Below are positions 6,699 to 15,507 of a stretch of DNA of 37,126 bases, piece after piece. This stretch comes from an uncultured Prevotellaceae bacterium (lineage in GTDB: Bacteria; Bacteroidota; Bacteroidia; Bacteroidales; Bacteroidaceae): NCBI GenBank assembly GCA_902797505.1, contig CADBSW010000087.1:1-37126 (forward strand), written 5' to 3'. Each line of letters starts with the position of its first letter. The first letter of the stretch is position 1. Under the pieces are notes generated by a model. That model saw only the letters and a program-made list of their open reading frames with translations, was not told the origin of the DNA and made no database searches. The position numbers and the translations under genes were made by a program.

Positions 6699-9164
6699 TT
6701 AAAGAGAATGCAACTGTCGCAGTTTGCTCTCCAATGAAGCGATATCTGCGATGAGCACGTCTCGTGGCTTGCTTCCCTGAGCCTCACCCACGATACCAGC
6801 CTTCTCGAGCTGATCCATCAGTCGACCGGCCCTGTTGTAGCCGATGGACAGTTTTCTTTGTATCATACTTGTTGATCCCACCTGTGAGGTGACGATAATC
6901 TGAGCAGCCTCGTCGAACATCGGATCGAGATTTGAAATATCGACGTTTCCTCCGCCACCATTGCCGTTTTCTTCTGAAGGAGGCTCAGGCAGTTCGAATG
7001 GTTCCAGCGGACCGGGCTGATGCTCAATATATTCGTTGATGCGCTCAATCTCTGGTGTATCGATAAAGGCACACTGTACACGGATGGGTTCTCCACCATT
7101 GCAATAGAGCATATCACCACGACCGATAAGTTGGTTGGCACCTGTCTGGTCGAGGATAGTCATAGAGTCGATGCGGGCACCCACACGGAAGGCGATTCGT
7201 CCTGGGAAGTTAGCTTTGATATTACCGGTGATGATCTTGGTCGTAGGTCGCTGTGTGGCGATGACCATGTGTATACCCACGGCACGTGCCAACTGGGCGA
7301 TACGTGCAATAGGTTGCTCGATCTCTTTTCCGGCAGTCATGATCAGGTCACCAAACTCATCGATGATCACCACGATATATGGCATGTATTCATGTCCGTC
7401 GGTGTATCTTAACTTATGCTCAACGTACTTCTTGTTGTATTCCTTGATATTACGTACTCCGGCCATTTTCAGCAGGTCGTAGCGGTGATCCATCAGTTTG
7501 CAGAGAGAGTTGAGTGTTCGGATCACTTTGGTAACATCAGTAATGATAGCCTCCTCATTACCGGTATCGTCGGGTATCTGCGCCATGAAATGGTTCACGA
7601 TAGGCGTATAGACACTGAACTCCACCTTCTTCGGGTCGATGAGCACGAGCTTCAGCTCGTTGGGGTGTTTCTTATACAGCAGTGAGGTGATGATCGCATT
7701 GAGGCCGACAGATTTACCTTGTCCGGTGGCACCAGCCACGAGCAGGTGCGGCATCTTTGCCAAGTCTACCATGAATGCCTCATTGGTAATGGTCTTTCCT
7801 AAGGCCAGGGGCAGCTCCATCGTGCTATTCTTGAATTTCACCGTATCGAGGATACTTCTCATAGAGACGATCTGTGGGTTGGTGTTTGGCACCTCTATAC
7901 CGATGGTTCCCTTGCCGGGTATCGGAGCGATGATACGTATGCCGAGAGCAGAAAGACTCAGGGCGATATCATCCTCGAGGTTACGGATCTTGGAGATACG
8001 GACACCCTCTGCCGGTGTTATCTCATAGAGCGTGACGGTAGGACCCACGGTGGCATGGATAGACTTGATCTCCACACCGAAGTTACGCAGCACCTCGATG
8101 ATGCGGTTGGCATTGGCTTGCTGCTCGGCATTATCCACGACCAGACGCTCGTTCTTATTACCTCCGAGGAGATCGAGGGTGGGGTACTTATATTTTGTCC
8201 ACGGCTCCTTCGGGTTGATGGGGGTACTCAGATCTACCTCCGTATTTACCCGTTTGGCATCGGCATTCTCTTCTTCTTTGCCAGCCTGTACGTCCAGAGG
8301 AATGATATCATCTTTGATTTCCTCAGGGGTATCGCTGACAGTAAGAGGCTTCACCTCTTCGACTATCACCTCTTTCTCTTGCTTGCTCTTCACCTCATCG
8401 GGAGTGAGATCAATGATATTTGGCTCTTCTTCCTCCTCGTCACCGGCCACGGTGATAAGCGGTCCGTCGCTCTCTTCCTGTTCGTTGGCAGCAGATTTCT
8501 TCTCATTATTGGTAATGACGAACTTCACCTTCTTCAGATAGCGTGAAGGATTCAGCAGGTTGCGTATCACCGTGATGGTCTCAGAACTGATATAGGTAAG
8601 GAAAAGGATAGCTACCAAGAGAAGTACGGCACTAAGTCCTGGCGCTCCAATCACATTCTCCAACCACTGACTGATGAACTGTCCGTGGTCACCGCCAGGA
8701 TTGTATACCTGATCGCCCGTAAGGGGAGTAAGGAACTTTGCAAAGACAACAGAGCACCAAATCATGATGATAGCCAGACTGAGGAACCATTTCCAGAGGT
8801 TGAAATGCTGGAAGGCACGCATCAGTTTTACACCCAACAAACCGACGAGCAAGGGGATGATAAACGCTGCCCATCCGAAACAACGGGCAATAAAGAAATG
8901 CGAGAGTAGGGCACCTAATGATCCGCATGAGTTTTGGAACTCTTTCTTACTGTTGAGCCACTCATCGGGTCGCAGATCAAGCACCAGACTCTGATCGGCT
9001 TGTCCGGTGGTGAGGTAAGAGATAAAGGCAATCACCAGATAGACGGCAATGATGAAGAGAATCACGCCGAAGAGGAAATTGAACAAGTCGTTTTCGAAAA
9101 TATTTTTTATGCCAAGCGCTTCTTTAAAAGAAGTACTTTTCTGTTTCTGTTTCTTTTTTACCAT
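6699..9164 (-). CDS. ftsK: DNA translocase FtsK
   Basis: An 821-residue FtsK/SpoIIIE ATPase that pumps chromosomal DNA through the closing division septum and helps resolve chromosome dimers. Four or so N-terminal membrane segments (residues about 28-210, e.g. FLFGVILFIIAVYLVIAFI) are followed by an acidic linker (DEEEEEPNIIDL). The FtsK alpha/beta motor has Walker A GATGQGKS with K484, Walker B-like YIVVIIDEFGDL and the ARAVGIHMVIATQRP motif. The C-terminal winged-helix gamma domain (ISNLDPMFDEAAQIIV ... SMIQRKLSIGYNRAGRLMDQLE) reads the polar sequences. Length and domain order are normal. A promoter lies at 9187-9194, and the LolA-like and DUF5687 genes follow on the same strand. Confidence 0.95.
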   Translation of the reverse strand: MVKKKQKQKSTSFKEALGIKNIFENDLFNFLFGVILFIIAVYLVIAFISYLTTGQADQSLVLDLRPDEWLNSKKEFQNSCGSLGALLSHFFIARCFGWAAFIIPLLVGLLGVKLMRAFQHFNLWKWFLSLAIIMIWCSVVFAKFLTPLTGDQVYNPGGDHGQFISQWLENVIGAPGLSAVLLLVAILFLTYISSETITVIRNLLNPSRYLKKVKFVITNNEKKSAANEQEESDGPLITVAGDEEEEEPNIIDLTPDEVKSKQEKEVIVEEVKPLTVSDTPEEIKDDIIPLDVQAGKEEENADAKRVNTEVDLSTPINPKEPWTKYKYPTLDLLGGNKNERLVVDNAEQQANANRIIEVLRNFGVEIKSIHATVGPTVTLYEITPAEGVRISKIRNLEDDIALSLSALGIRIIAPIPGKGTIGIEVPNTNPQIVSMRSILDTVKFKNSTMELPLALGKTITNEAFMVDLAKMPHLLVAGATGQGKSVGLNAIITSLLYKKHPNELKLVLIDPKKVEFSVYTPIVNHFMAQIPDDTGNEEAIITDVTKVIRTLNSLCKLMDHRYDLLKMAGVRNIKEYNKKYVEHKLRYTDGHEYMPYIVVIIDEFGDLIMTAGKEIEQPIARIAQLARAVGIHMVIATQRPTTKIITGNIKANFPGRIAFRVGARIDSMTILDQTGANQLIGRGDMLYCNGGEPIRVQCAFIDTPEIERINEYIEHQPGPLEPFELPEPPSEENGNGGGGNVDISNLDPMFDEAAQIIVTSQVGSTSMIQRKLSIGYNRAGRLMDQLEKAGIVGEAQGSKPRDVLIADIASLESKLRQLHSL

Positions 9165-9186
9165 TGTATATATTGCTATTTATCTG

Positions 9187-9194
9187 CAAAAGTA
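9187..9194 (-). promoter_or_regulatory. -7 promoter element for ftsK
   Basis: TACTTTTG on the minus strand, 22 nt upstream of the ftsK start, fits TAnnTTTG. It is back to back with the element at 9239-9246 serving the divergent plus-strand genes. Confidence 0.55.
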
Positions 9195-9238
9195 ATTGTA
9201 TTTTATTAGAAAAGGGCAATTAATTGCTTTTTTTTTTC

Positions 9239-9246
9239 TAATTTTG
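9239..9246 (+). promoter_or_regulatory. -7 promoter element for the exonuclease operon
   Basis: TAATTTTG fits the Bacteroidetes -7 consensus. It ends 11 nt before the ATG at 9258, so the transcript would have a leader of only about five nucleotides. Confidence 0.5.
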
Positions 9247-9257
9247 CAAATTGTTAG

Positions 9258-9914
9258 ATGAAAATGGGAAAAATTATTTATAGTAAATATGATAAGTCGA
9301 GGATCAGCAGTTTGCCAATAGCTGCCTTCGATGGCCGTATTATCGTGATTATCACAGCCGGTGAGGCAGAGCGTGCAGTGGATTACCTGCTGTCGCAACC
9401 CTTGTTGGGCGTTGATACGGAGACACGTCCCTCGTTTCGCAAGGGTGTCACCCATAAGGTAGCGCTGTTGCAGGTGGCCACGGAGACGCACTGTTTCCTT
9501 TTCCGGTTGAACCTTATCGGTATGTGTAAGGCCATCATCCGTCTGCTTGAGGATACCACCGTTCCAAAAGTGGGATTGTCATGGCATGACGATATCCTCT
9601 CACTGAAGCGCAGGGGAAATTTCAATCCTGGTCTTTTCATCGATATACAGAATTTAGTAGGAAAGGTTGGAGTGGAAGATCTGAGTCTACAGAAACTCTA
9701 TGCCAACCTGTTCAGGATGAGGATCAAGAAGCGTGAGCAACTGAGCAACTGGGAGAATGATGTGCTGACCGACCAGCAGAAACTCTATGCCGCTACCGAT
9801 GCCTGGGCATGTATACGGTTATATAAGGAGTTGCTGCGACTGTTGGAGACGAAGGATTATGAACTGAAAATCGTGAATTATGACATACAAGAAAATATAT
9901 CTCAAGAAAGGTAA
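9258..9914 (+). CDS. 3'-5' exonuclease, RNase D-like (DEDDy)
   Basis: A 218-residue protein of the DEDDy exonuclease family, which trims RNA or DNA 3' ends using two metal ions. Motif I is GVDTETRPSF with D53 and E55, motif II is in SWHDDILSL (D111/D112), and motif III is YAATDAWACIRLY with Y178-like tyrosine and D181. There is no HRDC domain, so it is the short form rather than full-length RNase D; RNA processing is likely but the substrate is not defined. An ATG at 9264 could also serve as start. The gene overlaps the next one by 35 nt in another frame, indicating an operon with the methyltransferase and tilS. Confidence 0.85.
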   Translation: MKMGKIIYSKYDKSRISSLPIAAFDGRIIVIITAGEAERAVDYLLSQPLLGVDTETRPSFRKGVTHKVALLQVATETHCFLFRLNLIGMCKAIIRLLEDTTVPKVGLSWHDDILSLKRRGNFNPGLFIDIQNLVGKVGVEDLSLQKLYANLFRMRIKKREQLSNWENDVLTDQQKLYAATDAWACIRLYKELLRLLETKDYELKIVNYDIQENISQER

Positions 9915-11064
9915 GGAGGAGAGTCTGAAGCGATTCCACCCGTGGGTGTTCTCTGGGGCCATCCATCATGCTGATCCTGGCATTACAGAGGGTGAAGTAG
10001 TACAGGTGATAACGGCCAACAATACCTTTATTGCCGTGGGGCATTTTCAGATAGGATCTATTGCGGTGAGAGTGCTCTCGTTTCGTGACGTAGAGATCGA
10101 CGGTCGTTTCTGGCATGACCGTTTGTTGTCGGCCTTCCAGATGCGGCAACGTATCGGCATCGCTGACAATGCCTCCAACAATACCTATCGACTGGTGCAC
10201 GGTGAGGGTGACAACCTACCGGGATTGGTGATCGATTGCTATGGTAAGACGGCTGTGATGCAAGCACATAGCGTGGGTATGCATGTAGCGCGAATGACCA
10301 TTGCCCAACAGTTGATGGAGGTTATGGACCATCGTATAGAGCATGTCTACTATAAGAGTGAGACCACCTTACCGTATAAAGCAGATTTAGGACAAGAGGA
10401 CGGGTTTATCATCGGTGGTAGCAGTGATAATACCGCGATGGAGAACGGACTGACCTTTCATGTTGACTGGTTGAAAGGGCAGAAGACAGGATTCTTCGTA
10501 GACCAGCGTGAGAACCGTCGGTTATTGGAGCAATATGCTCAAGGAAAGAAGGTTCTCAATATGTTCTGTTACACGGGAGGCTTCTCTTTCTATGCGATGA
10601 GAGGTGGTGCCAAATTGGTTCATTCCGTTGACAGCAGTGCCAAGGCCATCGAACTGACCAATACCAATGTGGAGTTGAACTTCCCGGGCGATGAGCGTCA
10701 TCAGGCATTCTGTGACGATGCGTTTAAGTTCTTGGATAAGGCAGGTAGCAGCTATGATCTGATTATCTTGGATCCACCGGCTTTCGCCAAACACCGTGGT
10801 GCGCTGCATAATGCTCTCAAGGGTTATACGCGATTGAATATGAAAGCACTCGAGAAGATACAGAAGGGTGGTATCCTATTCACCTTCAGTTGTTCTCAGG
10901 TAGTGACTAAGGATAACTTCCGTAATGCTGTCTTTACAGCTGCCGCCATGGCTGGTAGGAAGGTGCGTATCCTGCATCAGTTGCATCAGCCTGCTGATCA
11001 TCCTATTAATATCTATCATCCTGAAGGAGAGTACCTGAAGGGATTGGTGTTGTACGTGGAGTAG
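9880..11064 (+). CDS. rlmI: Class I SAM-dependent 23S rRNA methyltransferase, RlmI-like
   Basis: A 394-residue RNA m5C methyltransferase of the RlmI/YccW family, which in E. coli modifies C1962 of 23S rRNA. A PUA-type N-terminus (KIYLKKGKEESLKRFHPWVF) is followed by an EEHEE-like middle region. The Rossmann fold has SAM motif I VLNMFCYTGGFSFYAMRGGA, motif IV LDPPAFAK and the cysteine motif FTFSCSQVV. Length matches the family. The ATG lies inside the end of the exonuclease gene (35-nt overlap), consistent with translational coupling. The rRNA position is taken from the family and has not been established for this protein. Confidence 0.88.
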   Translation: MTYKKIYLKKGKEESLKRFHPWVFSGAIHHADPGITEGEVVQVITANNTFIAVGHFQIGSIAVRVLSFRDVEIDGRFWHDRLLSAFQMRQRIGIADNASNNTYRLVHGEGDNLPGLVIDCYGKTAVMQAHSVGMHVARMTIAQQLMEVMDHRIEHVYYKSETTLPYKADLGQEDGFIIGGSSDNTAMENGLTFHVDWLKGQKTGFFVDQRENRRLLEQYAQGKKVLNMFCYTGGFSFYAMRGGAKLVHSVDSSAKAIELTNTNVELNFPGDERHQAFCDDAFKFLDKAGSSYDLIILDPPAFAKHRGALHNALKGYTRLNMKALEKIQKGGILFTFSCSQVVTKDNFRNAVFTAAAMAGRKVRILHQLHQPADHPINIYHPEGEYLKGLVLYVE

Positions 11065-11087
11065 ATAAGGGTTCTTTTATTCGTTTT

Positions 11088-12464
11088 ATGGAGGATGCGA
11101 AGATCATAAAGAAGATAGAGGAGCGTGTCAGGGATTTCGTTGAAAGACACGGACTGATGCACCCAGACAGGCGTTATCTCGTGGCTTTAAGTGGAGGTGC
11201 GGATAGTGTCTCTTTAATGTTGATACTCAGTAGGTTAGGTTATCATGTTGAAGCTGTTCATTGTAACTTCAACCTGCGACGTGGAGAAGCCGAAAGAGAC
11301 GAACAGTTCTGTGTGTCACTCTGTGAACGAAAGCAAGTTCCTCTGCATAGAGTGCATTTCGAAACCCGTCAATATGCTGCTTTGCATCATATCAGTGTGG
11401 AGATGGCAGCCCGCGATCTGCGATATAGTTATTTCGCTCAGTTGATGAAAGATATCCATGCTGACGGTATCTGTGTCGGGCATCATCGTGACGACTCGGT
11501 AGAAACACTTCTGATGAATCTTATCCGGGGAACAGGACTGCAGGGACTGAGAGGTATAGCCCCTTTGAATGGTGATATTATCCGTCCGTTGCTCTGCATC
11601 TCGCGTAGTGAGATAGAGGAATACCTCCATGCCCTTGGTGAAGCATTTGTCACCGACAGCAGTAATCTGGTTGCCAACGTCGTCAGGAATAAGATACGGT
11701 TGGAGGTGCTGCCGACGATGCAACGCATTAATCCGTCGGCAGGGGAGAGTATCTCCAAAACAGCTGTTCGCATCAGTGAAGCCTTCAAGGTGTTTGAGTC
11801 AGCCATGACTGTCTCTGTAAAAGATGTATTAGGAGGTGAGCATATCGATAAAAGGGGTTGTGTGATACCCGTCAGTCGTTTGCAAGAACAGGTATCTCCC
11901 GAATACACCTTATTTTATATACTTCGAAATTATCATTTCAACTCGGCACAGGTGGAGGATATCTACCGAAACATCACTACCGACAGCGGAGCTGTCTTCC
12001 ACAGTAGTACTCATCAGTTGTTGGTAGATCGAAATCAACTTATCGTGGAACCGATTGTCAAGGAGGAGCAACAGACCACCTTCCGTATTCCCGAGGAAGG
12101 AACCTACGTTATTGGTGACGGACAGAGAGTGAAGGTAGAGCGTTTGTCGGTAGATGATCATTTCCTGATTAGCAAGGAGCGCCGGTGTGTCAATATGGAT
12201 GCGTCTGCAGTACATTTCCCGTTGATATTACGGAAAGTACAGACCGGCGACCGTTTCCGTCCTTTCGGCATGAAAGGCTCTCAACTGGTGAGTGACTATA
12301 TGACGAACAGGAAATTCTCTCTTTTTGAAAAAAGTCGTCAGTGGGTGCTTACGGATCATGACAACCATATTATGTGGCTTGTCAACGAGCGTCCTGATGA
12401 TCGCTTTAAGGTGACCCCTGCTACAAAAGAAGTGATTCGTGTTACTTATCTGGAGCAGGTGTAA
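11088..12464 (+). CDS. tilS: tRNA(Ile)-lysidine synthase TilS
   Basis: A 458-residue PP-loop ATPase that attaches lysine to C34 of the tRNA-Ile with a CAU anticodon, letting it read AUA instead of AUG; it is normally essential. The N-terminal nucleotide-binding motif SGGADS spans residues 35-40, followed by AVHCNFNLRRGEAERDEQF and GHHRDDSVETLLMNL, both typical TilS blocks. The C-terminal domain has the conserved RPFGMKGSQLVSDYM and WLVNERPDDRFKV. It begins 23 nt after the methyltransferase gene in the same run. Confidence 0.93.
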   Translation: MEDAKIIKKIEERVRDFVERHGLMHPDRRYLVALSGGADSVSLMLILSRLGYHVEAVHCNFNLRRGEAERDEQFCVSLCERKQVPLHRVHFETRQYAALHHISVEMAARDLRYSYFAQLMKDIHADGICVGHHRDDSVETLLMNLIRGTGLQGLRGIAPLNGDIIRPLLCISRSEIEEYLHALGEAFVTDSSNLVANVVRNKIRLEVLPTMQRINPSAGESISKTAVRISEAFKVFESAMTVSVKDVLGGEHIDKRGCVIPVSRLQEQVSPEYTLFYILRNYHFNSAQVEDIYRNITTDSGAVFHSSTHQLLVDRNQLIVEPIVKEEQQTTFRIPEEGTYVIGDGQRVKVERLSVDDHFLISKERRCVNMDASAVHFPLILRKVQTGDRFRPFGMKGSQLVSDYMTNRKFSLFEKSRQWVLTDHDNHIMWLVNERPDDRFKVTPATKEVIRVTYLEQV

Positions 12465-12494
12465 AATCAGTATGTAATCTCAAAAGAGTTGATC

Positions 12495-13127
12495 GTGAAG
12501 AACAATAAGGAATGTAATGTCTATCGACAAGAACTGCGGGTGAAGATCCTCCAGATCTCGATACAATTGTTTAAGCGTCGTGGCATCAAGGATGTCAAGA
12601 TGGATGATATCGCTGCTGCCTTGGGGATATCCAAGCGAACACTCTACGAGATATACGAGAACAAGGAGCAGTTGGTCTACGAGGGTGTAAAGCATGATAA
12701 GGAGGAACGTGAACGTGCTTTCCTTGAATTCGCCCGTAAAGCAGATAACGAGATGGAGATTGTAGCCGAAGCCATTCGACTAAACCTTCAGGATCTGTCC
12801 CAGATAAATCCCATCTTCTTCGTTGACATGAACAAATATGAGGATGTCGTGAATTACTTGGTCGACAAGCGTGAGCGACAGTGGGATAAGACGATGGAAT
12901 TTATGAAGAGTGGGGTAGAACATGGGTATTTCCTACCATATATCGACTACAATATGGTCTTCAGAATCTCTAATGAGTCGTTGATGTCTGTGATGAACCA
13001 ACGGTATTACGAGCAGTATACACTGGAAGAGATTTTCCGTAATTACGTTATCGTTTTCCTGCGTGGCGTAGCCACCGAGAAAGGCATCCGCCTGATGGAT
13101 CACTATCTGGAAAGGTTATCAGAATAG
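12495..13127 (+). CDS. TetR/AcrR-family transcriptional regulator
   Basis: A protein of about 210 residues with an N-terminal TetR helix-turn-helix (KRRGIKDVKMDDIAAALGIS followed by KRTLYEIYENKEQLV), which binds operator DNA as a dimer. The remaining helical domain (from about residue 60) would bind a ligand and is not recognisable. The frame can begin at TTG 12489; GTG 12495 is preferred because AAAAGAG lies 6 nt upstream of it. It follows tilS by 30 nt, so it may be in the same operon. It ends 2 nt from the stop codon of the convergent relA gene. No operator or target gene is evident. Confidence 0.82.
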   Translation: MKNNKECNVYRQELRVKILQISIQLFKRRGIKDVKMDDIAAALGISKRTLYEIYENKEQLVYEGVKHDKEERERAFLEFARKADNEMEIVAEAIRLNLQDLSQINPIFFVDMNKYEDVVNYLVDKRERQWDKTMEFMKSGVEHGYFLPYIDYNMVFRISNESLMSVMNQRYYEQYTLEEIFRNYVIVFLRGVATEKGIRLMDHYLERLSE

Positions 13128-13129
13128 GG

Positions 13130-15382
13130 TTATATCCTGGTAACCTGCTTGACACCTTTTACCGTACGCAGTTTCTTGATTAACGATTGCAGTCGTGATG
13201 TATCTTCCACGTTGATAATCAGATTACCAGAGAAGAGTCCGTCATGACTGTCGATATTGATCGAGCGCATCATGATCTTCTCCTCCTTTGAGATAATGCT
13301 GGTAATATTGTTGACAATACCGATATCATCGTTGCCAATAATATGTAAGGTGGTGGAATACTGTGAATTACCTTTCCCACTCCATTGCGCTTTTACGATG
13401 CGGTAACCATAGCGCCGACGAAGTTCCGGAGCATTTGGACAGTCGTAACGGTGAATCTTAATACCGCCATTGATGGTGGTGAAACCGAAGACCCTGTCAC
13501 CATAGATAGGATGGCAACATTTAGCCAACTGGAAGTCAACACCAGTAAGGTTCTTGTCGATAATCAGCACATCATCATTCTGTGCGGCTATCTCCTCGAT
13601 AGGATTCTCATAGACAAAATCCTCTGCTTTCTGAGTAGGGGTATTGGTAGCCGTGACACCACCTTTCTCTTGTTGCTGCAAGTCAATATATCTGTCGATG
13701 ACTTCACTGGCATCAAGGGTGCCGTCGGCTAACTGCTTATAGAAATCACGTGTCTCCTTAAAGCCCATCTTCTTAATGAGATGGTTCATCACTGTTTCCT
13801 CCAATTCCGTCTTACGGTTCTTCAACCGTCGCTCAAGCATCTCCTTGGCAAAGAGCGCGTCCTTAACCTGTGTTTCTTTGAGCGCCTGACGGATCTTTGC
13901 TTTTGCACGACTGGTCTTAACGATCCTTAGCCATTCCTGTCGGGGCTTCTGTGTAGAAGAGGTGAGAATCTCCACCTGATCACCACTCTGCAACTGATGA
14001 CGGAACGTAACAATCTTATTGTTGATGCGGGCACCTGTGCAGGCATTACCTACCTTGGAATGGATATGATAGGCGAAATCGAGGACGGTGGCACCCTTGG
14101 GGAATTTGATGAGATCGCCTTTAGGGGTGAAGACATATACTTCATCCTCATACAGATCCATCTTAAACTCATCCATCACCGCATTGCCATCACCGGCCTC
14201 CAAGGCAGAACGGATACTGCTGAGCCACTCATCCATGCCTCCTTCTCCGCTCTTTACACCTTTATACCGCCAGTGGGCAGCCAATCCGCGTTCTGCCACC
14301 TCATCCATACGCTCGGTACGGATCTGCACCTCAACCCATTTGTTTTCCGGACCAAGAACGGTTATATGCAGACTCTCGTATCCATTCGATTTGGGAACGG
14401 TGAGCCAGTCGCGTAATCGCTTAGGATTGCCTTGGTACATATTGGTGATAATGGCAAAAACCTGCCAGCACTGGGCATGCTCTTTCATTCGGAGCTTTTT
14501 CAAGTCGGCTTGCCGCATACTCTCATCGGAGTCGAGGATGATACGGATGGCAAAGAGATCGTAGATTCCTTCGAACCCACATTTCTGTTTTTTCATCTTT
14601 TGCCAGATGCTGTGGATGCTCTTCGTACGACCTTTCATGTGGAAATGCAGACCGGCCTCTTTCAGCTTCTCATCGATAGGGCCGATAAACTTCTCTATAT
14701 AGGCATCACGACTCTTTTTGGTAGCATTCAGCTTTTCCTTGATCATATAGTAAGCATCGTGCTCCAGATATTTCAAGGAGAGATCCTCCAACTCACTCTT
14801 CAACTTATACAAACCCAGTTTGTGGGCAAGAGGCGCATAGAGGTAATTGGCCTCCTGACTCACCTGTATCTTTGCCTCTTCCTGTTCGGTATCCCTGATC
14901 TGCCGCATCAGGTTTACACGATTGGCAATCATGATAAGGATCACACGCATGTCCTCGGCAAAAGAGAGTAACAGATTCCTGAAATTCTCACTCTCTATGA
15001 CAGGATTCTTAGTGTATAACTCCTGAATACGTACCAAACCATGAAGGATCGTGCATACTGATTGTCCATAATCCTTTTTGATCTGCTCAAGGGTTTTCAG
15101 GCCATGGAATACACTGGAGTATAGTAGGATGGCACATACGCCATCACGTTTCAATCCTTCTTCCTCGATAGCGATGAAAGCGGTCTGCAGACTCGTCACT
15201 ATAGGATTCAGGCCAAAGACATCACGGGGAATAATACCGCTCTCGAGCGACATCTTGATATGAGCACGCAACTTCTGCTCATCACCTTCCTTGAGATGAG
15301 GAGTCAAGAGTTGTGACAGTTGTTCAAACAGATCCCATATCTGTGTGATTTCTGATTCTGTAAAAACCATTTCGTTTTCCAT
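13130..15382 (-). CDS. relA: RelA/SpoT-type (p)ppGpp synthetase with degenerate hydrolase domain
   Basis: A 750-residue long RSH protein that makes the stringent-response alarmone. The N-terminal HD region aligns by context, but the HD pair and its ED partner are missing: residues 84-106 read AILLYSSVFHGLKTLEQI..., and the later ADR-HN motif is IANRVNLMRQ (153-161). Hydrolysis is therefore probably lost. The synthetase domain is intact: IYDLFAIRII with the catalytic Asp, and VEVQIRT with E351. The RxKD-type loop reads RLRD at 322-325. A TGS domain (DEVYVFTPKGDLIKFPKGAT), a conserved Cys-His zinc-finger-like segment (LAKCCHPIYGD) and an ACT domain at the C-terminus complete the usual order. 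A -7 element lies at 15413-15420. Confidence 0.92.
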   Translation of the reverse strand: MENEMVFTESEITQIWDLFEQLSQLLTPHLKEGDEQKLRAHIKMSLESGIIPRDVFGLNPIVTSLQTAFIAIEEEGLKRDGVCAILLYSSVFHGLKTLEQIKKDYGQSVCTILHGLVRIQELYTKNPVIESENFRNLLLSFAEDMRVILIMIANRVNLMRQIRDTEQEEAKIQVSQEANYLYAPLAHKLGLYKLKSELEDLSLKYLEHDAYYMIKEKLNATKKSRDAYIEKFIGPIDEKLKEAGLHFHMKGRTKSIHSIWQKMKKQKCGFEGIYDLFAIRIILDSDESMRQADLKKLRMKEHAQCWQVFAIITNMYQGNPKRLRDWLTVPKSNGYESLHITVLGPENKWVEVQIRTERMDEVAERGLAAHWRYKGVKSGEGGMDEWLSSIRSALEAGDGNAVMDEFKMDLYEDEVYVFTPKGDLIKFPKGATVLDFAYHIHSKVGNACTGARINNKIVTFRHQLQSGDQVEILTSSTQKPRQEWLRIVKTSRAKAKIRQALKETQVKDALFAKEMLERRLKNRKTELEETVMNHLIKKMGFKETRDFYKQLADGTLDASEVIDRYIDLQQQEKGGVTATNTPTQKAEDFVYENPIEEIAAQNDDVLIIDKNLTGVDFQLAKCCHPIYGDRVFGFTTINGGIKIHRYDCPNAPELRRRYGYRIVKAQWSGKGNSQYSTTLHIIGNDDIGIVNNITSIISKEEKIMMRSINIDSHDGLFSGNLIINVEDTSRLQSLIKKLRTVKGVKQVTRI

Positions 15383-15412
15383 CGCTCTGCGGATATATTG
15401 CTAATTTGAGTG

Positions 15413-15420
15413 CAAAGATA
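15413..15420 (-). promoter_or_regulatory. -7 promoter element for relA
   Basis: TATCTTTG on the minus strand fits TAnnTTTG and lies 30 nt upstream of the relA start. A divergent element on the plus strand lies at 15464-15471. Confidence 0.5.
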
Positions 15421-15463
15421 CAATTTTTTCAGCTAATCATTTTTATATTTCAGAAAAACTACC

Positions 15464-15471
15464 TATATTTG
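15464..15471 (+). promoter_or_regulatory. -7 promoter element for the DUF4301 gene
   Basis: TATATTTG fits the Bacteroidetes -7 consensus and lies 36 nt upstream of the ATG at 15508. No clear TTTG -33 element was found at 19-21 nt spacing. Confidence 0.5.
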
Positions 15472-15507
15472 GGGAGAATTTTCGAAAATCATTAAAATTT
15501 ACCATTT

